From NCBI GenBank assembly GCA_028687545.1, contig JAQTZZ010000076.1:1-13021 (forward strand): 13,021 nucleotides of DNA, given 5' to 3'. The translations under genes were made by a program, and so were the position numbers. This stretch comes from Candidatus Wallbacteria bacterium. GTDB taxonomy: Bacteria; Muiribacteriota; JAQTZZ01. Below are positions 1 through 7,278 of this stretch, in pieces (positions within the stretch are counted from its first letter, which is position 1; every line of letters begins with the position of its first letter). The notes under the pieces are model-generated. The model saw only the letters and a list, made by a program, of their open reading frames with translations. It was not told the DNA's origin and made no database searches.

Positions 1-127
1 TTTCAAGCATTTTTCTGGAATTTCCACTCATCATGCGGAATCGTTCCTCAGTAGTGAGTGAAAGTTGGAAGTCGAGTTCGAACAGGAACTCTTTCCGTGG
101 ATCGTGGATGTCGAGTTTTAGGATCAT
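1..127 (-). CDS. Small hypothetical protein, N-terminal part only (runs off left edge)
   Basis: On the minus strand an ATG at 127..125 opens a frame of 42 codons with no stop before the window edge. It starts MILKLDIHDPRKEFLFELDF and continues with a charged, helix-prone stretch containing LTTEERFRMM. The ATG lies 3 nt beyond the TAA of the GH13 gene (TAA-ACA-ATG), so the two are probably co-transcribed and perhaps translationally coupled. I see no convincing Shine-Dalgarno sequence. The frame is cleanly open and the peptide looks protein-like: regular acidic/basic alternation and no low complexity. It vaguely recalls very short hypothetical proteins with an 'LTxEERFxMM' motif that I believe are found beside nucleotidyltransferase-like genes. 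That is a memory-based resemblance, not an assignment. No function is claimed. The gene's length and partner lie outside the window. Confidence 0.6.
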   Translation of the reverse strand, partial: MILKLDIHDPRKEFLFELDFQLSLTTEERFRMMSGNSRKMLE

Positions 128-130
128 TGT

Positions 131-1840
131 TTACCAGGTTTTCTTGAGGCAGAAAACCTTTCCTGAGGAGGCAGGGATATCGTGATTGGAGAGCGTGTTG
201 CCTGAGACGTCGGCAGCGAAATTGTAGATCCGTTCATACCATTTGCCGTTGTTCGGGAAAGGTATGTCCACATACTGGGTGTCATTGCTGAAATTGAGCA
301 CAACCACCACTATGTCGCCGTTCGTGTCCCAGCGCTTGAAGATTGTGACTTTCTTGTCGCTGTAATTGCGCATCAGTTCGTAATTGTTGTATCTGAGGGC
401 TGGATGGTCCTTCCTGAGTTTGATCATGACTGCATACATCCAGCAGAGGCTTTTGCCTGTGTCTGAATTCAGTTTGTCCCAGTGGATCTTGTTCGGGTCG
501 ATCGTCTTGCGGGTGTCTTCGCCCCATTCCTGGCCCTGATAGAGCATGGGGATGCCGGCTGCGGTGAAAATGGCGATCGCAGCCAGCCTGGATTTCTGGA
601 CTGCCAGGTTGTAGTCGATACTGGAATTGGTCAGAGCTTCGTAAATCACCCGTTCTTCGTCGTGGGATTCAGTGTAATTTATGCACTGGGCATTGTCGGA
701 AAAACCGTCTGCAGCGAAATTAAGGGCTTTCTGGGTTTTGTCCAGGTCGCCCCAGTAATTGCTGCCTGAATATGTGCCTTCGCGCAGATTGGCCTTCATC
801 TGGTCGTGGAACGTATCATGCCATTCTGAATTTATATTCGTGGTCTGGACCAGGTGCGGGTCCTGCGGAAGGTGTTCGGCGATCTGATAGACATTGTTCT
901 TGAACTGCCTGGCTGCCCAGGAAAAATAGCTGACTCCATTGTATCCGTCGTAGCCGATTCCGATCGTGTAGTCATAACGGAAACCGTCGATGTGGTATTC
1001 CTTCATCCAGAATTCCACCACATCTTTGGTGAAACGCTTGGTGCAGTCAGCCCAGTGGTTGAGGTCCGGGAATCCCCAGGGGTTTCCGTCAGTGGACATG
1101 TATGGATTCTTATTGTAATTGTAGAGCTGGTTGAGCGGTGACTCGTGGTGGACATGGTTGAACACCACGTCCAGAATCACTGCGATGCCGTTCTGATGGG
1201 ACTGATCGATGAGAGATTTCAGGTCTTCGGGGTTGCCGTAAGCGGTTTCAGGGGCAAAAAAGAAACAGGGATTGTAACCCCAGCTGATGTCGCCGGGAAA
1301 TTCCATGATCGGCATCAGTTCGATGGCATTGATGCCGAGGGATTTCAGATAGGGGAGCTTTGCAGCCATGCCGCGGTATGTGCCTGACTGGCTGAAGTCA
1401 CCGATATGGGTTTCGTAAATGATCAGGTCATTCATGGCAGGGGCGTCGTAGAAAGAGTCACCCCAGCTGTATCCGAATCCACCCACCTTGAGCACTGAAT
1501 TCGCTCCGGTACTGTTCCAGTCCACTTCCCGGGCATATGGATCGCCAATGTAAAGAGTGCCGTCAACAAGGTATTTGTAACGGTATTCTCCGGAATCCAT
1601 TTTTATCGAGCACGACCAGATGCCGTCTCCGTCTATGGAGCAGGGATTGGCTGTCTTGTTCCAGCTGTTGAAATCTCCCACAACGCTGACCGAGGTTTTT
1701 CCGGGTGCGAACAATGCAAAGGCAACAGTGCCGTCTGATGCGGCGCAGGCACCCAGTTTTTTCTGGGAATTGAGTATGCCAGCCGACAGGTTGACTGAGA
1801 GGAACAGTATTATGAAAATCGAAAATGATTTGAGATGCAT
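131..1840 (-). CDS. Secreted GH13 (alpha-amylase family) glycoside hydrolase with N-terminal CBM48-like domain
   Basis: This is a 569-aa exported enzyme expected to cleave or transfer alpha-glucans outside the cytoplasm. Residues 1-20 form a signal peptide: MHLK, a hydrophobic core, then NLSAG. Residues 38-105 resemble an E-set/CBM48 glycogen-binding module (VGDFNSWN, then GIW and YRYKYLVDG). The (beta/alpha)8 domain carries the GH13 regions: DVVFNH at 224-229, GFRYD at 286-290 with nucleophile D290, general acid E322 in YQIAEH, SHDE at 392-395 with transition-state D394, and MLYQGQEWGE near 432-441. A C-terminal beta domain follows from about 485. The ATG at 1840 is chosen over an upstream in-frame codon because it begins the signal peptide and follows the purine-rich SD GGGGGAG with a 4-nt spacer. 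The SWGYNP and ESHDE motifs resemble GH13 proteins of Bacteroidetes labelled amylase or branching enzyme. Exact specificity (amylase, branching or trehalose-type) cannot be read from sequence. It is probably co-transcribed with the small gene downstream. Confidence 0.93.
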   Translation of the reverse strand: MHLKSFSIFIILFLSVNLSAGILNSQKKLGACAASDGTVAFALFAPGKTSVSVVGDFNSWNKTANPCSIDGDGIWSCSIKMDSGEYRYKYLVDGTLYIGDPYAREVDWNSTGANSVLKVGGFGYSWGDSFYDAPAMNDLIIYETHIGDFSQSGTYRGMAAKLPYLKSLGINAIELMPIMEFPGDISWGYNPCFFFAPETAYGNPEDLKSLIDQSHQNGIAVILDVVFNHVHHESPLNQLYNYNKNPYMSTDGNPWGFPDLNHWADCTKRFTKDVVEFWMKEYHIDGFRYDYTIGIGYDGYNGVSYFSWAARQFKNNVYQIAEHLPQDPHLVQTTNINSEWHDTFHDQMKANLREGTYSGSNYWGDLDKTQKALNFAADGFSDNAQCINYTESHDEERVIYEALTNSSIDYNLAVQKSRLAAIAIFTAAGIPMLYQGQEWGEDTRKTIDPNKIHWDKLNSDTGKSLCWMYAVMIKLRKDHPALRYNNYELMRNYSDKKVTIFKRWDTNGDIVVVVLNFSNDTQYVDIPFPNNGKWYERIYNFAADVSGNTLSNHDIPASSGKVFCLKKTW

Positions 1841-1844
1841 AATT

Positions 1845-1860
1845 CTCCCCCTCCCCCCTC
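1845..1860 (-). promoter_or_regulatory. G-rich Shine-Dalgarno tract of the GH13 gene
   Basis: Read on the minus strand this is GAGGGGGGAGGGGGAG, followed by AATT and the ATG. The 3' part (GGGGAG) is correctly spaced to act as the ribosome binding site. The tract is nearly the whole of the predicted 21-nt leader, and two G-runs of six and five are unusual for an SD region. It decides the start codon at 1840. Confidence 0.65.
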
Positions 1861-1867
1861 TGATTAT

Positions 1868-1895
1868 ATTATATACAAAAGATGGGGTTTGGCAA
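1868..1895 (-). promoter_or_regulatory. Sigma-70-type promoter of the GH13 gene
   Basis: On the minus strand TTGCCA (1895..1890) is followed after 16 bp by a perfect TATAAT (1873..1868). Counting from the -10 box, transcription would start near 1861, an A in the transcript, giving a 21-nt leader that contains the SD. A second TATAAT overlaps at 1868..1863 but has no matching -35. The -35 box lies on the same bases as the mfd -35 box on the other strand. Confidence 0.7.
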
Positions 1896-1917
1896 GTGAA
1901 AAGGGGCGTGGTACAAT
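1889..1917 (+). promoter_or_regulatory. Sigma-70-type promoter of mfd
   Basis: TTGGCA (1889-1894), a 17-bp spacer, then TACAAT (1912-1917): five of six consensus matches in each box at the ideal spacing. The expected start site is about 1924, one base before the mfd ATG at 1925, so the message would be essentially leaderless. No SD is found at a usable distance. The nearest purine run, AAGGGG, ends 18 nt upstream of the ATG and lies inside the promoter spacer. Confidence 0.7.
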
Positions 1918-1924
1918 TCGTTCG

Positions 1925-4900
1925 ATGGGAAATATCTATACAGGATTGAATCATACAGCAGCCGCATTTCAGATCAGCCGCGATCTCCGGGATTGTCAGT
2001 CCCTGATCCTGGTACCTGACAGGGATATTACGCGGATGTCATCTGAACTGTCTTTTTTTTCAGGCCGCGAGATTCTTGAATTTCCACATTTCCAGAATCT
2101 GGCTGAAGAGGATCTTTCTTATCTGGAAAACAACTACCGCCGCCTGTTCTCCCTGAGCAGGCTTTTCCTGGAAAAAGGCAGGAACTTCGTGGTGGTAGGG
2201 AGCCTCAAGTCCCTGCTGCGGCGTGTTGTTCCTCAGCACGTGCTTGGCAATTACCTCTTTTCCTTCAAAAAAGGGCAGAGAATTTCAAGGGAGAAAATAC
2301 TGGAACTTCTCCCGATCATGGGCTATACAAGAAGGGAAAAGGTGGAGGAACCGGGAGAATTCGCGGTCCGCGGCGAGATCCTGGATTTCTATCCGCCGTT
2401 CCTCTCCCCTTTGAGGATCGACCTGTTCGACGACGAGATTGAAAAAATCATCCTGTTTGATCCGGCAACACAGCTTTCCCGTTCCGAAGTGACCCAGGCC
2501 TTGGTGTTTCCTTTGAGCGAAGCTTTAGGGTCAAGGGAAAAAATCAGCCGGATTCTTGAAAACCCGGAGGCCAGGGAGGATCAGAGCCTGTATTTGACTC
2601 AGAATTACGATCTGCTGTTTTCACCGGCAGATTTTTTTTCATTTTTCAAGCCTGAACAGCTGTTCGTGCTTGAACCTGATGAACAGAAATCCCTTGTCTC
2701 AGAGTGGTGCGAGGAAAACAGGAAAAAACAATATTTTTCCAGGCAGTTCTTCCTGCCTGAACAGACGCTGAGGAAACTGTCTGAAATAGAGGACAGCACC
2801 AGGCTCGCCACACTGGGAATCGAGGGATCTTTTCAGACAAGTGCTCAATATCAGTCCGGGACCAACTACCGGGGCAAGCTGGACTTTCTGGCCAAAGACA
2901 TCAGGTCGCTGCTCCGCCGGGGCTTCTGCCTGACTGTCACAGCCCGCACCAGGAATCAGAAGCTCAGGATCCATGATCTGCTGTCACAACAGAAAATCGC
3001 GGTCAGGGAAGTGGAAAACATCAACGAGGTCAAGGGGAATTTCAGTCATCTCCTGATCGGAGAGCTGGACGAAGGTTTTAGCTGCGAAGAGGCAAAATTC
3101 GCCCTGATCACAGAAAGTGAAATTTTCGGAGCCAGGCTGGAAAAATTCTATTCCCCGGATAAAGTGGATTACTCACCGATTTCACATTTCAGCGAAATCA
3201 AGGAAGGGGATCTGGTTGTCCACATCAACCATGGAATAGGCAGATACCACGGTGCGACATTGATGGACGTCGGAGGCGAGAAGAAAGATATGCTGATCAT
3301 AGAGTACGCAGGCAATGACAAACTCTATATTCCCGTTGAAAACATCCTCTCGATTCAGAGATATATAGGCAGTACCCTGGTAACTTTAGACAAACTTGGA
3401 GGCGCGAGGTTTTCCAAGGCAAGGAAAAAAGCCCAGGAGGCAGCCGACAAGTTTGCCAAGGAGCTGATCCGTCTGTATGCATTGAGATCCACAAAAAAAG
3501 GCTACGCATTTTCTTCAGATACCATGGAACAGGAGCAGATGGAAGCAGAGTTTCCCTATCCTGAAACCGATGATCAGCTCAGGTCGATTACAGAAGTCAA
3601 ACTGGACATGGAAAATGGTAAGCCCATGGACCGCCTGATCTGCGGTGACGTTGGTTTCGGCAAGACCGAGGTGGCCCTGCGTGCTGCATTCAAGGCTGCA
3701 ATCGAGGGAAAGCAGGTGGCCCTGCTCGCTCCAACCACAATCCTCTGCCTCCAGCATTTCCGGGTGTTTTCAGAACGTCTGGCCAAGTATCCGCTCAAGC
3801 TTGGAATATTAAGCCGTCTGACTGACAGAAAGGTCGCCGCAGAAATTCTCACTGGCCTGGCAGAAGGGAAAGTCGATCTGGTGATTGGAACGCACAAACT
3901 TCTGCAGAAAGATGTGCAATTTTCCGATCTCGGTCTGCTGATCATAGATGAGGAACAGCGTTTCGGGGTCAAACACAAGGAAATGCTCAAAAAATTCAGG
4001 GAAACGGTCGACACTCTTACGCTGACTGCAACTCCGATTCCAAGAACTCTCAATATGTCCCTGTCCGGATTGCTGGACATCAGCATGATCACCACTCCTC
4101 CTCCGAATCGCAAGTCCGTCAACACCTATCTGCAGAAGAAGAATCCTGCGGTCATGCGCGAAGCGATCAGGAGGGAACTGGAAAGGAATGGACAGGTGTT
4201 TGCGGTGCACAACAAAGTTCAGACTATCTATTCTTTCGCGGAGCAGTTGCAGAGGGAAGTACCTGAAGCCAGGATCAGAGTCGGACACGGCCAGATCCCC
4301 AAGGAAGAGCTGGAAAACCTGCTGCTGGACTTCTGGCAGCACAAGTACGATGTGCTGGTCGCTACCACCATCATCGAGTCAGGCATTGATTTTCCCAATG
4401 CCAATACATTGATCGTTGACAATGCCCATGAATTTGGCCTTTCTCAGTTGTATCAGCTGAGGGGAAGGATCGGGCGTTCCGACAGGCAGGCTTATGCATA
4501 TATACTATACGAGGAAGAAAGGCTGACCCCGGAAGCGAGAGACAGACTGAAGGCGATTGCAACACACACCGCACTCGGGTCTGGATTCAAGATTGCCATG
4601 CAGGACCTGGAAATCCGCGGGGCAGGAAACCTGCTGGGAAGTGAGCAGAGCGGGAACATGGAAGCAGTCGGGCTTGAAATGTACACCACCATGCTGCGCG
4701 AAGCAGTCTGTGAGCTGAAGGGAACCAGGCTGGAAAAATTTCCTGAAGTATCGATTAATCTTCATCTGAACGCTTTTATCCCTGACAATTACATCACCGA
4801 TTCCGAGCAGAAAATCGAAATCTACAAAAAAATCGCCATCTGCCGCAAGCTTACCGAACTGAAGTTGATCAACAGTGAATGCCGCGACCGTTTCGGTGAA

Positions 4901-5179
4901 ATCCCATTCCCGCTCCTGATGCTGTTCAGGGTTGCTGAATACAAATGTTACTGCTATGCCCTGGGTATCAGAGAGATCATGGTGGATGGGGATGTGCTGA
5001 GATTCAATTTTCTGCCTGATGCCAGGATCAACCTGGAAAATCTGAAACAGTATCTGAGCGAATCACCTGAAGCCAGATTCCTGCCTGGTGCTAATCCCGC
5101 GCTGTCTGTGAAAAAAAAAGGTAAGGAAAAGAAAGAGATCCTGGACCTGGTCAGCCAGATTTTAGAGCTGCTTTCATAA
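1925..5179 (+). CDS. mfd: Transcription-repair coupling factor Mfd
   Basis: This 1084-aa ATP-dependent DNA translocase removes RNA polymerase stalled at DNA lesions and recruits the UvrABC excision system. An N-terminal UvrB-like part includes GEILDFYP at 150-157. The RNA-polymerase-interacting (CarD-like) domain spans about 427-482 (GDLVVHINHGIGRY). The RecG/Mfd-type motor has Walker A GDVGFGKT at 574-581, DEEQRFGV at 675-682, TATPIPRTLN at 701-710, and motif V/VI ATTIIESGID and QLRGRIGRSDR at 813-854. The TRG region (GSGFKIAMQDLEIRGAGNLLG) follows at about 885-905, then a C-terminal regulatory domain with IPDNYITDSEQK. Length is slightly below the usual 1100-1180. The frame stays open upstream to 1835, but those residues would be encoded by the promoter region, so ATG 1925 is preferred. 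It is divergent from the GH13 gene, with an outer-membrane protein gene 61 bp downstream. No other uvr gene is present here. Confidence 0.97.
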   Translation: MGNIYTGLNHTAAAFQISRDLRDCQSLILVPDRDITRMSSELSFFSGREILEFPHFQNLAEEDLSYLENNYRRLFSLSRLFLEKGRNFVVVGSLKSLLRRVVPQHVLGNYLFSFKKGQRISREKILELLPIMGYTRREKVEEPGEFAVRGEILDFYPPFLSPLRIDLFDDEIEKIILFDPATQLSRSEVTQALVFPLSEALGSREKISRILENPEAREDQSLYLTQNYDLLFSPADFFSFFKPEQLFVLEPDEQKSLVSEWCEENRKKQYFSRQFFLPEQTLRKLSEIEDSTRLATLGIEGSFQTSAQYQSGTNYRGKLDFLAKDIRSLLRRGFCLTVTARTRNQKLRIHDLLSQQKIAVREVENINEVKGNFSHLLIGELDEGFSCEEAKFALITESEIFGARLEKFYSPDKVDYSPISHFSEIKEGDLVVHINHGIGRYHGATLMDVGGEKKDMLIIEYAGNDKLYIPVENILSIQRYIGSTLVTLDKLGGARFSKARKKAQEAADKFAKELIRLYALRSTKKGYAFSSDTMEQEQMEAEFPYPETDDQLRSITEVKLDMENGKPMDRLICGDVGFGKTEVALRAAFKAAIEGKQVALLAPTTILCLQHFRVFSERLAKYPLKLGILSRLTDRKVAAEILTGLAEGKVDLVIGTHKLLQKDVQFSDLGLLIIDEEQRFGVKHKEMLKKFRETVDTLTLTATPIPRTLNMSLSGLLDISMITTPPPNRKSVNTYLQKKNPAVMREAIRRELERNGQVFAVHNKVQTIYSFAEQLQREVPEARIRVGHGQIPKEELENLLLDFWQHKYDVLVATTIIESGIDFPNANTLIVDNAHEFGLSQLYQLRGRIGRSDRQAYAYILYEEERLTPEARDRLKAIATHTALGSGFKIAMQDLEIRGAGNLLGSEQSGNMEAVGLEMYTTMLREAVCELKGTRLEKFPEVSINLHLNAFIPDNYITDSEQKIEIYKKIAICRKLTELKLINSECRDRFGEIPFPLLMLFRVAEYKCYCYALGIREIMVDGDVLRFNFLPDARINLENLKQYLSESPEARFLPGANPALSVKKKGKEKKEILDLVSQILELLS

Positions 5180-5240
5180 ATCCGCACAGATAAATTTTTC
5201 CAGTCTCACAGCCGATAGGTAATTGACTAGGAGGCATGAG

Positions 5241-6470
5241 ATGAAATTCTATATTTTTCTAGCAATAATAATGTTATCCGGGATTGCCTGCGCCTTCAGC
5301 GACAAGACCGCTTCCGCACCGCAGGACCTGCCGGATGCCGACAGGTTGCTGCTCGGGTATGGAGCAATCACTCTGGACCAGGAGAACGGGCTGAACAGGA
5401 AGATCTGGTACGAGTACCGGATCAAGCCGAGATTCCATATGCGTAAGATCTGGCTGGGGCTTGATTTCAGGCTCCATCTCGACGAAAACAACAAGCTCTA
5501 TGCTGATGAGTGGAACGGCTGGAACGACGTCATAGATAAGATCGACTATCTCTACTTCAACGACAAGACCGACTCCATTTTCTTCCGGGCCGGTGAACTC
5601 AGAGAAGTGACTTTCGGCAGCGGCTTTGTGGTCAACCGTTATTCCAATGTCATCACTTACCCCATCCAGAAAAGAAAGGTCGGACTCGATCTTGGCCTGA
5701 ATTTTCCCTATGAAGACGGGATGGAAATTTTTGTTAATGATATCGATGCTTCCAGGCTGTTCGGGATGCGCCTTTACTTCGTGCCGCTGGACGGAGTGAA
5801 CGTGGGTTTTTCTTACATCCGCGACAAAGATCCAGAACGCAACAACGATTCCTCGGGAAGTCTGCATTTTTTTGCCGCTGATCTGATCTCTCCGCTTTAC
5901 AAGAAGGCACACAGCGGTTTCTACGTTTACGAAAACGCGGCCAAGATCCTGGATTACGGATTCGGTGTGTCCAGCGGGGCCAAGTGGGAGATGCCGATCC
6001 TGGAACTGGCTGCCGAATACCGGTACTACGATGCGGATTTCGCTCCAAGTTATTTCAATGAGTTCTATGAACTGGACTCCCGCCGCAAATTCAATGATCT
6101 CAAGGCTCTCAAGCAGTCCGGAAAATTCGGCGGATTCTATTATTCCACCCTGCTCAAGCTGCTCGACAACGCAGTGCAGTGGCGATCTAGCCTTGAGCAG
6201 TTCACGAAATCCGGGCAGGGCCTGCATTTCTTTTCTGAACTTAAATTGAAGAATCTGCCTGTAACCGATACCGACTGCTCTATCTCATATGACGACAAAG
6301 ACGCTTATCTTGCCAACTTCGGTTTCGATAAACGCAATGTGGCCATCATCGGTGCAGTGACTTATAAAATAGCTAAAAATGCCCAGTTGAAGTTTGATTA
6401 CAAGCGGATCTATGATGAATTCGGGGTAGCCCAGAAAGTATCTGGAATTTCCACGGATCTTATATTCTAA
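5241..6470 (+). CDS. Probable outer-membrane beta-barrel protein of unknown function
   Basis: This 409-aa protein is not assigned to a named family. It starts at ATG 5241 behind a perfect AGGAGG (5229-5234) with a 6-nt spacer. Residues 1-18 form a signal peptide: MKFY, a hydrophobic core, then an ACA cleavage site after A18. The rest has no hydrophobic helix. It alternates polar and aromatic residues in short strands (IWYEYRIKPRF, IWLGLDFRLHL, LELAAEYRYYD, AQLKFDYKRI) and ends in DLIF, with the terminal phenylalanine typical of outer-membrane barrels recognised by the BAM machinery. The central motif TFGSGFVVNRYSN (124-136) is the most distinctive segment. The barrel call is inferred from these features. 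The role (channel, structural or adhesion) is unknown. It follows mfd by 61 bp and may share its transcript. Its last 11 bp overlap the convergent membrane-protein gene. Confidence 0.8.
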   Translation: MKFYIFLAIIMLSGIACAFSDKTASAPQDLPDADRLLLGYGAITLDQENGLNRKIWYEYRIKPRFHMRKIWLGLDFRLHLDENNKLYADEWNGWNDVIDKIDYLYFNDKTDSIFFRAGELREVTFGSGFVVNRYSNVITYPIQKRKVGLDLGLNFPYEDGMEIFVNDIDASRLFGMRLYFVPLDGVNVGFSYIRDKDPERNNDSSGSLHFFAADLISPLYKKAHSGFYVYENAAKILDYGFGVSSGAKWEMPILELAAEYRYYDADFAPSYFNEFYELDSRRKFNDLKALKQSGKFGGFYYSTLLKLLDNAVQWRSSLEQFTKSGQGLHFFSELKLKNLPVTDTDCSISYDDKDAYLANFGFDKRNVAIIGAVTYKIAKNAQLKFDYKRIYDEFGVAQKVSGISTDLIF

Positions 6471-7137
6471 GGGTGGCTATAAATTCGCTGATTCGCAATT
6501 GATCCAGCCCGGATTTCAGCAGTTCATTTCCTTCCCCGAAATGGTGTCTCCAGAATTCCATGATCGGCGGGATGCATTTTGAAAATGTCACACCCATCAT
6601 GAAAAAAATCAGAAACAGGATCACGAAGAATTCCACTATTTTGCGGTCCGTATGCGACAGGAAATAGACCAGGGGTTCTGCCAGGAGCTTGAAATCGCGG
6701 CTGAAATCCGATTTGGCTGTTCCCAGGTGTTTCCGCTGGGCATGCACGAATATCATGAAATAGCAGAACGAGACGAGGAAACACTGCAATACCGGCAGGA
6801 TGCTGTCATTCATGGCGAAAGCAAGAAAGGCAAAACCTAAGCTTAAGAATAAAATGCAGAAGAGGAAGCTGATCACTCCGCTCATGAAATAGAGGCGGCT
6901 GACTTTTTCCACGAATGTGGTGATCGGCAGTTTCACCACTTCAGAGCATTTGTGATAGAGCTTGTTGAAGATTTCTGTCTGATTCTTTAATTCCTCCATC
7001 GGCATTTCATCCTCAAGCGGCGTCCAGTATAGCCTGACCGTGCCGTTCGGGCGCAGCAGGATTCTGCCTTCAAAGGCTTTATCGAAAGCCAGTATCACTC
7101 CCGGAGGCTTGATGTCTTCCCGATGCGGAGGGCTCAT
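6460..7137 (-). CDS. Hypothetical membrane protein with three predicted TM segments
   Basis: The 225-aa product is not recognised. Residues 1-80 are soluble and include GRILLRPNGTVRLYW (24-38), which may be a small beta domain. Hydrophobic stretches at about 84-109 (ISFLFCILFLSLGFAFLAFA), 113-132 (ILPVLQCFLVSFCYFMIFVH) and 167-187 (IVEFFVILFLIFFMMGV) are probable TM helices. Basic residues lie between the second and third (AQRKH), followed by a polar tail. Its ATG overlaps the TGA of the 47-codon gene upstream in an ATGA arrangement with no SD of its own, so translation is probably coupled to that gene. It is the last gene of the operon nnrD, walJ-like, 47-aa gene, this gene. Its stop lies inside the end of the convergent barrel-protein gene, leaving no room for a separate terminator. 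Confidence 0.85.
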   Translation of the reverse strand: MSPPHREDIKPPGVILAFDKAFEGRILLRPNGTVRLYWTPLEDEMPMEELKNQTEIFNKLYHKCSEVVKLPITTFVEKVSRLYFMSGVISFLFCILFLSLGFAFLAFAMNDSILPVLQCFLVSFCYFMIFVHAQRKHLGTAKSDFSRDFKLLAEPLVYFLSHTDRKIVEFFVILFLIFFMMGVTFSKCIPPIMEFWRHHFGEGNELLKSGLDQLRISEFIATLRI

Positions 7138-7277
7138 TTTTGGTATTTGTCGACCGCTTTCAGCATCATTCCAAGAAAAGCACTGGCTTCTTCCCAGGGC
7201 ATTGTGCAGCTGGGTGATGCGCTGCGAGCGTTGTCTGAAAAAATCTGAAAAGAGTCACGTTTTCTGGTGATACGCAT
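7134..7277 (-). CDS. Small hypothetical protein, 47 aa
   Basis: An ATG at 7277..7275 opens a 47-codon frame (begins MRITRKRDSFQIF, ends KAVDKYQK). It starts 1 nt after the TAG of the WalJ-like gene (TAG-C-ATG) and ends in a TGA that overlaps the ATG of the membrane-protein gene (ATGA). An AAGGA lies 9 nt upstream of its ATG, inside the end of the preceding gene. The product is basic at the N-terminus, has a single Cys (residue 24), and then a short amphipathic helix-like part (WEEASAFLGMMLKAVDKY). No TM segment or known motif is seen. The exact fit between both neighbours and the SD support a real gene. The alternative is a leader peptide whose translation only serves to couple the membrane protein to the operon. 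Function unknown. Confidence 0.7.
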   Translation of the reverse strand: MRITRKRDSFQIFSDNARSASPSCTMPWEEASAFLGMMLKAVDKYQK

Positions 7278-7278
7278 G

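Noticed and set aside
1835-1924. N-terminal extension of Mfd from ATG 1835
   Set aside because: The extra 30 residues would be encoded across both divergent promoters and the GH13 leader, and have no SD.
1841-1954. N-terminal extension of the GH13 protein up to 1954
   Set aside because: It would bury the signal peptide 38 residues inside the protein and run through its own promoter and SD.
3574-4125. 183-codon open frame antisense to the Mfd motor domain
   Set aside because: The sense strand encodes canonical helicase motifs here; the antisense product is Ser/Arg-rich shadow sequence.
5283-5300. Lipoprotein signal in the barrel protein (Cys17)
   Set aside because: The residues before the Cys are G-I-A, and Gly at -3 does not fit a lipobox. 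ACA followed by F is a normal signal peptidase I site, and barrels are not usually lipoproteins.
5274-6227. 317-codon open frame antisense to the barrel-protein gene
   Set aside because: It lies entirely opposite a gene with perfect SD, signal peptide and barrel-like composition. Its translation is repetitive in V/E/I with no motif, and it is a codon-bias shadow.
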